From Desulforadius tongensis (GTDB lineage Bacteria; Bacillota; Desulfotomaculia; Desulfotomaculales; Desulfohalotomaculaceae): a stretch of DNA of 64,000 nucleotides. The stretch covers positions 62,001-126,000 of the forward strand of contig NZ_JAFBCW010000002.1 of NCBI RefSeq assembly GCF_016907915.1. The letters are read 5' to 3'. How positions within the stretch are numbered: the first letter of the stretch is position 1; each line of letters begins with the position of its first letter. Under the pieces are notes generated by a model. That model was not told the origin of the DNA. It worked only from the letters and a program-made list of their open reading frames with translations, and did not search any database. Below are positions 1-12,788 of this stretch, one piece after another. The position numbers and the translations under genes are program-made.

Positions 1-1
1 G

Positions 2-346
2 GTGCCGGGGCTTAACGATTCGGAGGAAGAAATAAGAAAACTGGTGGACTGGGTGGCCGCCCTGGACCCGGAAATACCGCTGCATTTCTCCCGCTATTTT
101 CCCAATTTTGAATTTGAACTGGATCCCACCCCGCCGGAAGCATTAAAACGGGCCCAGCAGATAGCTCTGGAAAAACTGGACTATGTGTATATAGGAAATT
201 TGGGCGACCCCAGGGGTATGAATACCTACTGTCCCCGGTGCGGCAAGATTGTTATCAACCGGACCTGGTATAACGGAAAAGTGGTGGGATTAACTGCGGA
301 AAACAACTGCAAGCACTGCGGCAGAAAAATTAAGGTCATTCGCTAA
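2..346 (+). CDS. amrS: AmmeMemoRadiSam system radical SAM enzyme, C-terminal part
   Basis: The gene runs in from upstream of the window, so only the last 114 residues are seen and the first GTG is not a real start. The sequence resembles the C-terminal part of the pyruvate formate-lyase activase-like radical SAM proteins called AmrS. It has the end of the barrel (LVDWVAALDPEIPLHFSRYFP) and then a small zinc-ribbon-like tail with two CxxC pairs (YCPRCG and CKHCG). The radical SAM CxxxCxxC motif would lie outside the window. The gene is separated from argC by a promoter and is probably not part of the arginine operon. Its substrate is unknown. Confidence 0.75.
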   Translation: MPGLNDSEEEIRKLVDWVAALDPEIPLHFSRYFPNFEFELDPTPPEALKRAQQIALEKLDYVYIGNLGDPRGMNTYCPRCGKIVINRTWYNGKVVGLTAENNCKHCGRKIKVIR

Positions 347-353
347 TCACCTA

Positions 354-396
354 TTGATTTTTATACAGTTTAATGTATAATTATAAATAATTATTT
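354..396 (+). promoter_or_regulatory. argC promoter with candidate ArgR (AhrC) operator
   Basis: A -35-like TTGATT (354-359) is followed after 16 bases by a perfect TATAAT (376-381). An AT-rich imperfect palindrome of ARG-box type, roughly 372-392 with core GTATAATTATAAATAA, covers the -10. A closely similar word lies before argG. ArgR/AhrC repressors bind AT-rich sites of this form, so arginine repression of the operon is inferred. Confidence 0.55.
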
Positions 397-430
397 TATC
401 CATAGTTAACTAGTCACCGGGGGTGGTTGT

Positions 431-1471
431 TTGATTAAAGCTGCGGTTGTTGGTGCTACGGGATATACCGGGGCAGAGCTGGTGCGCATATTGTCCCGGC
501 ACCCAGGGGTTGAACTGGTGGCGCTGACCTCCAGAAGTTATGCGGGTAAACCTTATTATCAGGTCTACCCGCATTTGTATAACTATATTGAGTTGGAATG
601 TGAGGAACTAAACCTGGAGCAGCTGGTGGCCGGGGCAGATGTTATTTTTACCGCCTTACCCCACGGTCACTCCATGGATATTGCTGCCCAAGCGGTTAAG
701 CAGGGGAAAAAACTGGTGGACCTGGGGGCGGATTTTCGGCTGAACAGCGTGGAGCACTATCATAACTGGTACAAAGTGAAACACACGGCACCGGAACTTC
801 TGTCCCAGGCAGTTTACGGGCTGCCGGAGATTAACCGCGCTGCAGTTGCCGGCAGCACGCTGGTGGCCAACCCCGGCTGCTACCCCACCACCGTCATTTT
901 GGGATTGGCCCCCCTGCTGAAAAACAACTTAATCGATGCCGGTACCATTATCATTGACAGCAAGTCAGGGGTTTCCGGGGCCGGCCGCGGGTTGTCGCTG
1001 AAAACACACTTTTCAGAGGTCAACGATAATTTCCAGGCCTATGCAGTGGCCGCCCACCGGCATATTCCCGAAATGGAGCAGGAGCTGTGCAAACTGGCCG
1101 GCGGTGAAGTTACAATCAGCTTCACGCCGCACCTGGTGCCAATGACCAGGGGTATGCTCAGTACAATTTACGCCAACCTAACATGTCAAATGGACAGCGA
1201 GCAAATTAACCGGTTGTACCGGCAGTATTACGCTGGTGAATATTTCGTGCGGGTGCTGCCGCCGGGCATGCTGCCCCAAACCAAGGCGCTGGCCGGCAGT
1301 AATTTTTGCGACATAGCGGTGACGGTGGACCGGCGCACCGGCCGGGTAATTGTTTTGTCGGCCATTGACAACCTGGTGAAGGGAGCCTCCGGCCAGGCGG
1401 TGCAGAATATGAATGTGATGTTTGGGCTGGATGAGAAGAGCGGGCTTGATGTGGTGGGGATGTATCCTTAA
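431..1471 (+). CDS. argC: N-acetyl-gamma-glutamyl-phosphate reductase
   Basis: ArgC reduces N-acetyl-glutamyl-5-phosphate to the semialdehyde with NADPH, the third step of ornithine synthesis in the cytosol. The 346-residue product has the usual length. It opens with a Rossmann motif (GATGYTGAELVRIL, residues 8-21) and has the catalytic cysteine in VANPGCYPTT at residue 150. It starts at TTG 431 behind a GGGGGTGG ribosome site. It is the first gene of argC-argJ-argB-argD-carB-argF. Confidence 0.96.
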   Translation: MIKAAVVGATGYTGAELVRILSRHPGVELVALTSRSYAGKPYYQVYPHLYNYIELECEELNLEQLVAGADVIFTALPHGHSMDIAAQAVKQGKKLVDLGADFRLNSVEHYHNWYKVKHTAPELLSQAVYGLPEINRAAVAGSTLVANPGCYPTTVILGLAPLLKNNLIDAGTIIIDSKSGVSGAGRGLSLKTHFSEVNDNFQAYAVAAHRHIPEMEQELCKLAGGEVTISFTPHLVPMTRGMLSTIYANLTCQMDSEQINRLYRQYYAGEYFVRVLPPGMLPQTKALAGSNFCDIAVTVDRRTGRVIVLSAIDNLVKGASGQAVQNMNVMFGLDEKSGLDVVGMYP

Positions 1472-1523
1472 AGACACTTAAGCCATAGTAAAATAATTTT
1501 TCATGGTGGGAGAGAAACAGATA

Positions 1524-2738
1524 ATGAGCACTATCAATGTAAAGGAAATTACCGGCGGTTTTACCGCCGTACCCGGCTTTCTGGCCAGCGGCATTCATGC
1601 CGGCCTGAAAAAAGAAAAACCCGATCTGGCGCTGCTTTATAACCCCAGGCTGTGCAGCGCGGCGGGGGTATTTACCACCAATGCGGTCAAGGCGGCACCG
1701 CTGTTGTTATCCATGGAGCGCCTGAAAGAAGGCTGTGCCCACGGGGTGGTAATTAATGCCGGCAACGCCAATGCCTGCAACGGCTCCCGGGGGATGGACG
1801 ATGCCAAAGCCATGGCACTGGCGGCGGCTAAAGAGTTGGGGGTGGATGAAAAATACATGCTGGTGTCATCCACCGGGGTGATCGGCGTGCCCATGCCGAT
1901 GGATAAAATTTTACCCGGCATTGCCAGGGCGGCCCGGGAACTCAGCGCTGCCGGAGGCCGTAAGGCGGCTCAAGCCATTATGACCACCGACCTGATAACT
2001 AAGGAACATGCCGTTAAATTAGAAATTGCCGGGGAAACGGTTACCATCGGCGGCATGGCCAAGGGTTCGGGAATGATTCACCCCCGTATGGCCACCATGC
2101 TGGCCTTTATTGCCACCGATGCGGCGGTGGATGCGGGCACGTTAAAAGCCGCTTTAAAACAGGTGGTTGATGATACCTTTAACATGATTACGGTGGACGG
2201 GGATACCAGCACCAACGACAGTGTGGTGATACTGGCCAGCGGGGAGGCCCGGAACCGGCCGATAAAAGAAGGGACGCCGGAATACAATATTTTTTTAGCC
2301 GGCCTGACAGCGGTATGTACCAAACTGGCCCAGGATATAGCCATGGACGGTGAAGGAGCCACCACCCTGCTGGAAGTGGTGGTTAAAAATGCCCCTACTT
2401 TAGCAGATGCCCGCCTGGCTGCCAGGGCGGTGGCCGGTTCCAACTTGTTTAAATGCGCGGTGTTTGGCCAGGATGCCAACTGGGGCCGCATATTGTGTGC
2501 GGTGGGCTATTCCGGTGCCCGCTTCGACCCCCAGCGGGTGGATATTTACATCGGTGACGAACAGGTGGCCAAAGACGGCGGCGGGCTGGCCTTTAACGAA
2601 GAAAGGGCCGCCGAAATTTTGAGCAGTGACAGGGTTACCGTTACAGTGGATCTGAAAGAAGGGGAATACAGCGCCACCGCCTGGGGCTGCGACCTAACCT
2701 ATGAATATGTACGGATTAACGGCAGCTACAGAACTTAA
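1524..2738 (+). CDS. argJ: bifunctional ornithine acetyltransferase / N-acetylglutamate synthase
   Basis: ArgJ moves the acetyl group from N-acetylornithine to glutamate. In bifunctional forms it also acetylates glutamate with acetyl-CoA, making the pathway cyclic. The ATG at 1524 is preferred over an in-frame start at 1503 because GGTGGGAGAG lies about 9 bases upstream; this gives 404 residues. The autocleavage site is visible as RMA-TML, with nucleophile Thr191, splitting the precursor into alpha and beta chains. No argA or argE is seen here, which fits the acetyl-recycling route. Confidence 0.95.
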   Translation: MSTINVKEITGGFTAVPGFLASGIHAGLKKEKPDLALLYNPRLCSAAGVFTTNAVKAAPLLLSMERLKEGCAHGVVINAGNANACNGSRGMDDAKAMALAAAKELGVDEKYMLVSSTGVIGVPMPMDKILPGIARAARELSAAGGRKAAQAIMTTDLITKEHAVKLEIAGETVTIGGMAKGSGMIHPRMATMLAFIATDAAVDAGTLKAALKQVVDDTFNMITVDGDTSTNDSVVILASGEARNRPIKEGTPEYNIFLAGLTAVCTKLAQDIAMDGEGATTLLEVVVKNAPTLADARLAARAVAGSNLFKCAVFGQDANWGRILCAVGYSGARFDPQRVDIYIGDEQVAKDGGGLAFNEERAAEILSSDRVTVTVDLKEGEYSATAWGCDLTYEYVRINGSYRT

Positions 2739-2789
2739 AGAGTGGGGAATTTAAACAGAATATATCTTTTTAGAAAGGCGCGAGTCACT

Positions 2790-3698
2790 ATGTTAAGTGC
2801 TTTGGACAAAGCGGAAATTCTGGTGGAAGCTTTACCTTATATAAAAAAATTTTATGGCTCCACCGTGGTGATTAAGTACGGCGGCCATGCCATGGTTAAC
2901 TGCGATCTGAAAAAAGCGGTGATTACCGACCTGGTGCTGATGAAATTTGTGGGCATTAACCCGGTGGTGGTTCACGGCGGCGGGCCGGAAATAACCACCA
3001 TGCTGAAAAAGGTGGGTAAAGAGAGCACCTTTGTGGGCGGACTGAGGGTGACGGATGAAGAAACCATGGAAATAGTGGAAATGGTGCTGGCGGGCAAACT
3101 GAACAAAGAAATAGTGGCGCTGGCCAACAGTCTGGGCGGCAGGGCGGTGGGTATTTCCGGTAAAGATGCCGGCCTGATAGAAGCCGCCAAAAAAATGGGC
3201 ACCCTCCGTCACCCCGACGGTCATGTGGAAAACTGTGACCTGGGCTACGTGGGGGAAGTAAAGAACATTAACCCGGCCATTGTACACACACTGATAAACG
3301 AGGGCTATATCCCGGTAATATCCCCGGTGGGTGTGGGCGCTGACGGTGAGAGCTACAACATTAATGCCGACACAGTGGCGGGTAAACTGGCCGAGGTCTT
3401 AAAGGCTGCCAAGTTAATGATACTTACCGACGTGGAAGGAATATTAAGGGATAAAGAAGACAGTTCTTCACTGCTGTCGGTGATCCATACCGGCGAAATA
3501 AACCGGCTGATTGAGCAGGGAATTATATCCGGGGGCATGATTCCCAAGGTGGAATGCTGTGTTTCGGCCATAAACAACGGTGTGAAATCCACCCATATAC
3601 TGGACGGCAGAGTTCCCCATTCACTGCTGCTGGAAGTGTTCACCGACAAAGGAGTGGGTACCATGGTGGTAGCCGGTGACGGAGGTGATGACCGTTGA
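2790..3698 (+). CDS. argB: acetylglutamate kinase
   Basis: ArgB phosphorylates N-acetylglutamate with ATP, usually the arginine-inhibited step. The start at ATG 2790 is chosen because AAAGGCG precedes it and because the 16 residues before it do not look like the family; the product is then 302 residues. Amino-acid-kinase motifs are present: VIKYGGHAM near the N-terminus, VVHGGGPEI for substrate binding, and LTDVEGIL in the nucleotide half. The stop codon overlaps the argD TTG start, suggesting translational coupling. Confidence 0.95.
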   Translation: MLSALDKAEILVEALPYIKKFYGSTVVIKYGGHAMVNCDLKKAVITDLVLMKFVGINPVVVHGGGPEITTMLKKVGKESTFVGGLRVTDEETMEIVEMVLAGKLNKEIVALANSLGGRAVGISGKDAGLIEAAKKMGTLRHPDGHVENCDLGYVGEVKNINPAIVHTLINEGYIPVISPVGVGADGESYNINADTVAGKLAEVLKAAKLMILTDVEGILRDKEDSSSLLSVIHTGEINRLIEQGIISGGMIPKVECCVSAINNGVKSTHILDGRVPHSLLLEVFTDKGVGTMVVAGDGGDDR

Positions 3699-4882
3699 AA
3701 ACTAAAGAAATTATAGCCGAGGGTAACAAATATGTAATGAACACCTACGGACGCCTGCCCCTGGCCCTGGTAAAGGGTAAAGGAGCCAGGGTATGGGATG
3801 CGGAGGGGAAGGAATACTTAGATTTCGTCAGCGGCTTGGCAGTGAACTCCCTCGGTCACTGCCATCCCCGGGTGGTTAAAGCCATCTGGCGCCAGGCCGA
3901 CACGTTAATGCACGTTTCTAACCTGTACTACATTGAACCCCAGGTGCGGCTGGCCCGGCTGCTGGTGGAGAACTGCTGTGCAGACAGGGTATTCTTCTGC
4001 AACAGTGGAGCCGAGGCCAACGAAGGGGCCATTAAACTGGCCCGCAAGTATGCCAAGCTGCACCACGGGCCGGACAAATTTGAAATTATTACCGCCAAAC
4101 GGTCCTTTCACGGCCGCACGCTGGCCACCATTACCGCCACCGGGCAGAGCAAGTTTCAAAAGGGATTTGAGCCGCTGCCCGGGGGATTTAAATATGTACC
4201 CTTTAATGATTTAGAGGCTCTGCAGCAGGCCGCCGGGCCCAATACCTGTGCGGTGATGCTGGAACCAATTCAGGGTGAGGGCGGTATTTACCCGGCCACC
4301 AGAGAATACCTGCAGGGGGTGGCCCGGTTATGCCGGGAAAAAAACCTGCTGTTAATTTTTGATGAAGTACAGTGCGGTTTGGGCCGCACCGGTAATTTTT
4401 TAGCCTATCAGCTGTACGGGGTGGAGCCGGACATCATCACACTGGCCAAAGCCCTGGGCGGCGGTTTTCCCATTGGGGCGCTGCTGGCCAAAGAGCATGC
4501 TGCCGCTGCTTTTCAGCCCGGGGACCACGCTTCCACCTTTGGGGGCAGCCCGCTGGCCTGCACCGCTGCCCTGGCAGCGGTGCAGGTGCTGCTGGAGGAA
4601 GGAGTAATAGAAAACGCCCGGGTGATGGGAGAATATTTAAAAGATAAATTAAACCAACTGGCTCAAAGGCACAGGCAGATAAAAGAAGTGCGCGGTGCCG
4701 GTTTGATGCTGGGCGTGGAAGTGGAAGACAAAGGCCCGGACATTGTCAACCGCTGCCGGGAGAGGGGGCTGTTAATCAACTGTGTTAACAACAACGTGCT
4801 GCGATTTTTGCCCCCGCTGATTATTAAAGAAAAGGAAATTGATGCGGCCATAGAGATACTGGATAAGGCATTGGGAGGATAG
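3695..4882 (+). CDS. argD: acetylornithine aminotransferase
   Basis: ArgD is a PLP enzyme that converts N-acetylglutamate semialdehyde to N-acetylornithine with glutamate as amino donor. The 395-residue protein has the class III aminotransferase pattern: [16 protein letters not shown] for cofactor phosphate binding, [14 protein letters not shown] with the PLP-contacting Asp, and [15 protein letters not shown] with the Schiff-base Lys. It starts at TTG 3695, overlapping the argB stop, and ends 2 bases before carB. Confidence 0.95.
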   Translation: MKTKEIIAEGNKYVMNTYGRLPLALVKGKGARVWDAEGKEYLDFVSGLAVNSLGHCHPRVVKAIWRQADTLMHVSNLYYIEPQVRLARLLVENCCADRVFFCNSGAEANEGAIKLARKYAKLHHGPDKFEIITAKRSFHGRTLATITATGQSKFQKGFEPLPGGFKYVPFNDLEALQQAAGPNTCAVMLEPIQGEGGIYPATREYLQGVARLCREKNLLLIFDEVQCGLGRTGNFLAYQLYGVEPDIITLAKALGGGFPIGALLAKEHAAAAFQPGDHASTFGGSPLACTAALAAVQVLLEEGVIENARVMGEYLKDKLNQLAQRHRQIKEVRGAGLMLGVEVEDKGPDIVNRCRERGLLINCVNNNVLRFLPPLIIKEKEIDAAIEILDKALGG

Positions 4883-4884
4883 CT

Positions 4885-8118
<3,234 letters not shown>

Positions 8119-8153
8119 CCGAACCGAACAACAAAGAAAAGGGGTATGGACAG

Positions 8154-9101
8154 GTGCTTGCACTACAAAACAAATTCAAAGGCCGCCACCTGCTCACACT
8201 GGCAGATTACAGCGGCGACGAAATAAAAACCATTCTGGAAGTGGCTGCGCACATAAAGCAAAAACATAAAAGCAGCATTCCCACACCGTACCTGCAGGGT
8301 AAAACCCTGGCCATGATTTTTCAAAAGGCCTCCACCAGGACCAGGGTTTCCTTTGAAGTGGGTATGTACCAGTTGGGCGGCCGGAGCCTGTTTTTATCCA
8401 GTAAGGACATTCAGCTGGGCAGGGGTGAAACGGTGGCCGACACGGCCAGGGTGATGTCCCGGTTTGTGGACGGGATTATGATTCGCACCTTTGCCCAAAG
8501 CGATATGGAAGAACTGGCGCGGCATGCCGATATACCGGTAATAAACGGGCTTACCGACCTTACCCATCCCTGCCAAATACTGGCTGATCTGCTGACCATA
8601 AAAGAACACAAGGGTAAACTGGCAGGGCTGAAACTGGCCTACGTGGGAGACGGCAACAACATTGCCCACTCCCTGCTGCTGGGAGGCAGTAAAGTGGGCA
8701 TGCATGTGGCAGTGGCATCACCCCGGGGCTATCAGCCCAACGATACCATTGTTCGACTGGCCAAAGAAGCCTGTGCCGGCAGCGGCGGCCGGGTGGAAGT
8801 GCTCACTGACCCGGTGGCAGCAGTTAGCGGTGCCGATGTAGTGGTAACCGATGTGTGGACCAGCATGGGGCAGGAGGCAGAGGCAGAACAGCGGGTGAAA
8901 GTGTTTACTCCTTATCAGGTAAACAGCCGGTTAACATCCCACGCCAAACCGGATTACATATTCCTGCACTGCCTGCCCGCCCACCGGGGCGAGGAAGTAA
9001 CGGCAGAAATAATCGATGGTCCCCATTCGGTGGTTTGGGACGAGGCAGAAAACCGCCTGCACGCCCAAAAGGCTGTACTGACCCTTTTAATGGCTGACTA
9101 A
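8154..9101 (+). CDS. argF: ornithine carbamoyltransferase
   Basis: ArgF joins carbamoyl phosphate and ornithine to give citrulline. The 315-residue protein shows the carbamoyl-phosphate loop STRTRVSFE near residue 58, the ornithine-loop region and the HCLPAHRGEEV motif near residue 270. It starts at GTG 8154 after AAAAGGGG and follows carB by 35 bases, so it uses the CarB product in the same operon. It is probably the last gene of this transcript. Confidence 0.95.
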   Translation: MLALQNKFKGRHLLTLADYSGDEIKTILEVAAHIKQKHKSSIPTPYLQGKTLAMIFQKASTRTRVSFEVGMYQLGGRSLFLSSKDIQLGRGETVADTARVMSRFVDGIMIRTFAQSDMEELARHADIPVINGLTDLTHPCQILADLLTIKEHKGKLAGLKLAYVGDGNNIAHSLLLGGSKVGMHVAVASPRGYQPNDTIVRLAKEACAGSGGRVEVLTDPVAAVSGADVVVTDVWTSMGQEAEAEQRVKVFTPYQVNSRLTSHAKPDYIFLHCLPAHRGEEVTAEIIDGPHSVVWDEAENRLHAQKAVLTLLMAD

Positions 9102-9112
9102 GGAATTTAAGC

Positions 9113-9150
9113 GAACACCGGCTTAGAACTGCAGCATTTTTCAGGGTAGT
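9113..9150 (+). repeat. family B intergenic repeat, copy 1
   Basis: The stretch GCGAACACCGGCTTAGAA followed by GCAGCATTTTTCAGGGTAGT matches a similar stretch at 11881-11934 and more loosely those at 27017-27060 and 14711-14750 (reverse strand). The shared core is CCGGCTTAG, then an AA spacer, then AGCATTTTTTCAGGGCAGC. Its function is unknown. Confidence 0.45.
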
Positions 9151-9154
9151 AAAA

Positions 9155-9206
9155 CTGACGATGATATAGTATAATTTATAATTGTTGTGAATAATTATTA
9201 CTTTTG
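9155..9206 (+). promoter_or_regulatory. argG promoter with candidate tandem ArgR boxes
   Basis: CTGACG (9155-9160) and TATAAT (9177-9182) are spaced by 16 bases. A second TATAAT lies at 9170-9175. Two AT-rich palindromic words lie over and just after the -10: TAGTATAATTTATAATTG (9168-9185) and GTGAATAATTATTAC (9187-9201). They resemble each other and the word before argC, as expected for ArgR/AhrC half-sites. Regulation by arginine is inferred. Confidence 0.55.
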
Positions 9207-9227
9207 TAAGTCGAGGGAGAGAAATAT

Positions 9228-10436
9228 ATGGCTAAAGTGGTACTGGCTTATTCAGGCGGCTTAGACACATCGATAATTATAACCTGGTTAAAAGAAACCT
9301 ACGGTTATGAAGTTATTGCCGTGACCGCCGACCTGGGTCAGGGCGAAGAACTGGCCCCGCTGGAAGAAAAGGCAATCAACAGCGGTGCCAGCAAAATTTA
9401 CATTGAAGATTTGAGAGCAGAATTTGTTAAAGACTATATCTACCCGACCCTAAAAGCGGGAGCGGTGTACGAAAGTAAATACCTGTTGGGAACATCAATG
9501 GCCAGGCCGTTAATCGCCAAAAAACTGGTAGAAATTGCCGAAAAAGAAGGCGCGGTGGCCATTGCCCACGGGGCCACCGGCAAGGGAAACGACCAGGTGC
9601 GTTTTGAACTGGGGATAAAAGCACTGAACCCGGATTTAAAAATTATCGCCCCCTGGCGGGAGTGGAATATCCGTTCCCGGGAGGATGCCATTGATTATGC
9701 CCAGTCAAGAGGTATTCCGGTACCGGTAACCAAAAAGAGCATCTACAGCCGTGACCGCAACCTGTGGCACATCAGCCACGAGGGCGGGGATTTGGAAGAC
9801 CCCTGGTTGGGTGCCCCCGATGATGTGCTGGTGCTGACGGTTCCGCCGGAAAAGGCCCCGGACAAGCCAACTTTAATTGAACTGGAGTTTGAAGAAGGGA
9901 TTCCGGTTAAATTAAACGGGGAAGGTTTAGACCCGGTGACCATGCTGGAAAAACTAAATGACATTGGCGGTGCCAACGGGGTGGGAATTGTAGACATGGT
10001 GGAAAACCGCCTGGTGGGAATGAAGTCCCGGGGCGTGTATGAAACCCCCGGCGGTTCCATACTGGTGGCGGCCCACCGCGAGCTGGAACTGCTGACGCTG
10101 GACCGGGCTACCATGCATTATAAAGAGCAGGTGGCTTTGAAATATGCAGAGCTGGTATATGACGGCCTGTGGTTTACTCCTTTGAGAGAAGCACTGGACG
10201 CCTTTGTAAATGTAACCCAGCGGAACGTCACCGGCACAGTTAAGCTGAAGCTGTACAAGGGCAGCATCATACCGGCCGGTGCCAGGTCGCCTTACTCACT
10301 ATACAACGAAGAGTTTTCCACCTTCGGAGCCGATGAAGTATACAACCAGGCCGATGCGGAAGGATTCATCAACCTCTTTGGCCTGCCGTTAAAAGTGCGG
10401 GCTCTGATGGAACGGAAGAATAAAAGCGGGGAGTAA
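9228..10436 (+). CDS. argG: argininosuccinate synthase
   Basis: ArgG condenses citrulline and aspartate with ATP to argininosuccinate. The 402-residue protein begins with the PP-loop [12 protein letters not shown], which binds ATP pyrophosphate. It also has [15 protein letters not shown] and the [17 protein letters not shown] segment typical of the family. The ATG at 9228 follows a GAGGGAGAG ribosome site. argH begins 4 bases after the stop, so the two form an operon separate from argCJBD-carB-argF but apparently under similar control. Confidence 0.97.
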   Translation: MAKVVLAYSGGLDTSIIITWLKETYGYEVIAVTADLGQGEELAPLEEKAINSGASKIYIEDLRAEFVKDYIYPTLKAGAVYESKYLLGTSMARPLIAKKLVEIAEKEGAVAIAHGATGKGNDQVRFELGIKALNPDLKIIAPWREWNIRSREDAIDYAQSRGIPVPVTKKSIYSRDRNLWHISHEGGDLEDPWLGAPDDVLVLTVPPEKAPDKPTLIELEFEEGIPVKLNGEGLDPVTMLEKLNDIGGANGVGIVDMVENRLVGMKSRGVYETPGGSILVAAHRELELLTLDRATMHYKEQVALKYAELVYDGLWFTPLREALDAFVNVTQRNVTGTVKLKLYKGSIIPAGARSPYSLYNEEFSTFGADEVYNQADAEGFINLFGLPLKVRALMERKNKSGE

Positions 10437-10440
10437 CATC

Positions 10441-11808
10441 ATGAAACTCTGGGGTGGTAGATTTCAAAAAAATACAGACCGCTTGTTGGATGACTTTCAT
10501 TCTTCCATCTCCTTTGACCAGCGGTTGTACAAATATGACATCACCGGCAGCATTGCCCATGCCAAAATGCTGGCTAGGGTAGGGGTTATCAGTGACCGGG
10601 AGGCAGAACAAATTGTGGCCGGTCTGAAGGCCATACTGGCGGATATTGAAGCGGGCAGCGTGGAATTTGACGTGGCTTTTGAGGATATACATATGAACGT
10701 AGAGCAGCTTCTTATCCAGCGCATTGGTGATGTGGGTAAAAAACTGCACACCGCCCGCAGCCGCAACGACCAGGTGGCCCTTGATATCCGCATGTTTATG
10801 AAGGATGAAATTAAACAAATACAGCAGCTGCTGAAAGAACTGCGGGAAACGCTGTTAAATATAGCGGAGCAAAACAAAGATACAGTTATGCCCGGGTATA
10901 CCCACCTGCAGCGGGCCCAGCCCGTCACACTGGCCCATCACCTGCTGGCCTACGTGCAGATGTTTGAGCGGGACAGTGAAAGACTGCAGGACTGCTACAA
11001 GCGCACCGACGTGATGCCCCTTGGTTCCGGGGCGCTGGCCGGTACAACCTTCCCGTTGGACAGGCAGTTTGTGGCCCGGGAGCTGGGCTTTAGTAAAATC
11101 AGTGAGAATTCTATGGACGCGGTGAGTGATAGGGATTTCGCGGTGGAATTCTGCTCGGCCGCTGCATTGATTATGATGCACCTCAGTCGTTTTTGTGAAG
11201 AGATAATCCTCTGGTCTTCGGCAGAGTTTAGCTTTATCGAGCTGGATGACTCCTACAGCACCGGGTCAAGCATTATGCCGCAAAAGAAAAACCCCGACCC
11301 GGCGGAGCTGATCCGGGGCAAGAGCGGCAGGGTGTACGGGGATTTGATGACGCTGTTGACCATGCTGAAGGGACTGCCCATGGCCTACAACAAGGACATG
11401 CAGGAGGATAAAGAGGCCCTTTTTGATGCGGTGGACACAGTGAAGAAATGCCTGATGGTATTTAAACCCATGGTGGCCACCATGAAGGTAAAAAAAGAAA
11501 ATATGGCCGCTGCGGCCGGGGGTGGTTTTACCAACGCCACGGACCTGGCGGATTACCTGGTACAGAAGGGTGTTCCCTTCCGCCGGGCCCATGAAATTGT
11601 GGGCCGGGCAGTGCTGTACTGCATTCAGCGGGGCAAAACGCTGGCAGAAATGTCACTGGCAGAGTACAGGGAACTGCACCCCGGCATAGAAGAAGATGTA
11701 TACACAGCCATCAGCGTGGAGCAGTGTGTCAGAGCCCGCAAAGTGGCAGGGGCCCCGGCACCGGAAGCGGTACAGGCGGCCATCGATGCTGCCCGGAGTA
11801 GATTATAA
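10441..11808 (+). CDS. argH: argininosuccinate lyase
   Basis: ArgH splits argininosuccinate into arginine and fumarate, the last step of the pathway. The 455-residue protein has the fumarase/aspartase superfamily signature GSSIMPQKKNPDPAELIRGKSGR near residue 280; the flexible loop here carries the catalytic Ser. Motifs LHTARSRNDQVALD and TVMPGYTHLQRAQPVTLAHH are also present. It starts at ATG 10441 after GGGGAG. A strong hairpin terminator lies 130 bases downstream. Confidence 0.97.
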   Translation: MKLWGGRFQKNTDRLLDDFHSSISFDQRLYKYDITGSIAHAKMLARVGVISDREAEQIVAGLKAILADIEAGSVEFDVAFEDIHMNVEQLLIQRIGDVGKKLHTARSRNDQVALDIRMFMKDEIKQIQQLLKELRETLLNIAEQNKDTVMPGYTHLQRAQPVTLAHHLLAYVQMFERDSERLQDCYKRTDVMPLGSGALAGTTFPLDRQFVARELGFSKISENSMDAVSDRDFAVEFCSAAALIMMHLSRFCEEIILWSSAEFSFIELDDSYSTGSSIMPQKKNPDPAELIRGKSGRVYGDLMTLLTMLKGLPMAYNKDMQEDKEALFDAVDTVKKCLMVFKPMVATMKVKKENMAAAAGGGFTNATDLADYLVQKGVPFRRAHEIVGRAVLYCIQRGKTLAEMSLAEYRELHPGIEEDVYTAISVEQCVRARKVAGAPAPEAVQAAIDAARSRL

Positions 11809-11828
11809 AGCGAAATGTAGACACTCAT

Positions 11829-11885
11829 GCCGCTTTGCGGCACCAACAGGGAATGAAAACCCCGGCAGCCATCTGCAGGAGCGAA
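11829..11885 (+). repeat. family A intergenic repeat, copy 1
   Basis: A 57-base element begins with the small hairpin GCCGC-TTT-GCGGC and continues CAACAGGGAATGAAAA, CCCGGCAGCC, TCTGCAGG. The same arrangement recurs at 22457-22514 after ilvB2 with only scattered substitutions, as seen by eye alignment. Both copies lie just after a stop codon. Nature unknown; a small mobile or mRNA 3'-end element is possible. Confidence 0.55.
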
Positions 11886-11934
11886 CATTACAAAAGCCGC
11901 CGGCTTAGTAAGATAACATTTTTTCAGGGCAGCA
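11881..11934 (+). repeat. family B intergenic repeat, copy 2
   Basis: GCGAACATTAC, then GCCGGCTTAGTAAGATAAC, then ATTTTTTCAGGGCAGCA. It aligns with the element at 9113-9150, including the leading GCGAACA, and with 27017-27060. It abuts the family A copy directly. Confidence 0.45.
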
Positions 11935-11938
11935 TAAT

Positions 11939-11974
11939 AAAGAGCGTTTTTGCCTCCGGGCAAAAACGCTCTTT
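11939..11974. terminator. bidirectional terminator between argH and the ABC operon
   Basis: A perfect 16-bp inverted repeat (AAAGAGCGTTTTTGCC, loop TCCG) is A-rich on one flank and T-rich on the other. It sits between the convergent argGH and minus-strand ABC transporter operons, so it can stop both. Confidence 0.9.
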
Positions 11975-11990
11975 ATATGTGCTGAACTTT

Positions 11991-12788
11991 TTAGTTAGCC
12001 AGCAGCATCCGGTCATTGGTTATGCTTTGGCCGCTGGCTTTTTTAAACATTTCCAGCAGATCGGAAATGCCGGTATTTTTTCGTTTGGTGCCGCTGATGT
12101 CTAGAATGATCTTTCCTTCATGCATCATAATGGTGCGGTTGCCAATGCGCAGGGCATCCTCCATGTTATGAGTTACCATCAAGGTGGTTAACCGGTTTTT
12201 TTCAATGATATTTTCCGTCAGCTGCAGCACCTTTTGGCCGGTGTTGGGGTCCAGGGCGGCGGTGTGTTCATCCAGCAGCAGCAGTTTCGGGGTTACCAGT
12301 GTGGCCATCAGCAATGTCAATGCCTGGCGCTGGCCGCCGGACAGCAGCCCCACCTTTGTGGTAAGCCGGTTTTCCAATCCCAGGCCCAGCAAACTGAGCT
12401 GTTCACGGAAAAAGTTTCGGTCTTTGTTTTTAATACCCCGGCGCAGCCCGCGCTTGGCACCCCGTTTAAGGGCCATGGCCAGGTTTTCTTCAATGGTCAT
12501 TGAGGCGGCGGTGCCCATCATGGGATCTTGAAACACCCGGCCTATATATGATGCCCGGGCGTGTTCCGGCAGTGATTCCACCGCTTGGCCGTCAATAATT
12601 ATTTTTCCCTCGTCGGCGGGAAACACCCCGGCAATCATATTCAGCAGTGTAGACTTACCGGCACCGTTGCCCCCGATTATCGTTACCACGTCACCGGGCT
12701 GCATTTCCAGGGATATTCCCGCCAGCGCCAACCGCTCATTAACACTGCCGGGATTAAAAGTTTTTTTAAGACCGGTTATTGACAGCAC
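11991..12788 (-). CDS. ABC transporter ATP-binding protein, TrpZ-like
   Basis: This is the ATPase of an importer whose three genes are SBP, permease and ATPase in transcription order. It has Walker A GGNGAGKST, signature LSGGQRQALTLLMA and Walker B LLLLDEHTAALDP. The Glu of the usual DEPT motif is kept, as DEHT. An in-frame GTG at 12797 would add three residues; GTG 12788 is preferred because AAAGGAG lies 10 bases before it and the protein then begins like its family. It overlaps the permease gene. By family resemblance (COG1101) the system is related to streptococcal TrpXYZ tryptophan/tyrosine uptake, but the substrate here is not proven. Confidence 0.85.
   Translation of the reverse strand: MLSITGLKKTFNPGSVNERLALAGISLEMQPGDVVTIIGGNGAGKSTLLNMIAGVFPADEGKIIIDGQAVESLPEHARASYIGRVFQDPMMGTAASMTIEENLAMALKRGAKRGLRRGIKNKDRNFFREQLSLLGLGLENRLTTKVGLLSGGQRQALTLLMATLVTPKLLLLDEHTAALDPNTGQKVLQLTENIIEKNRLTTLMVTHNMEDALRIGNRTIMMHEGKIILDISGTKRKNTGISDLLEMFKKASGQSITNDRMLLAN

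Noticed and set aside
11835..12104. Open frame across the argH-ABC gap
   Set aside because: Runs through a perfect terminator and the two intergenic repeats; no ribosome site.
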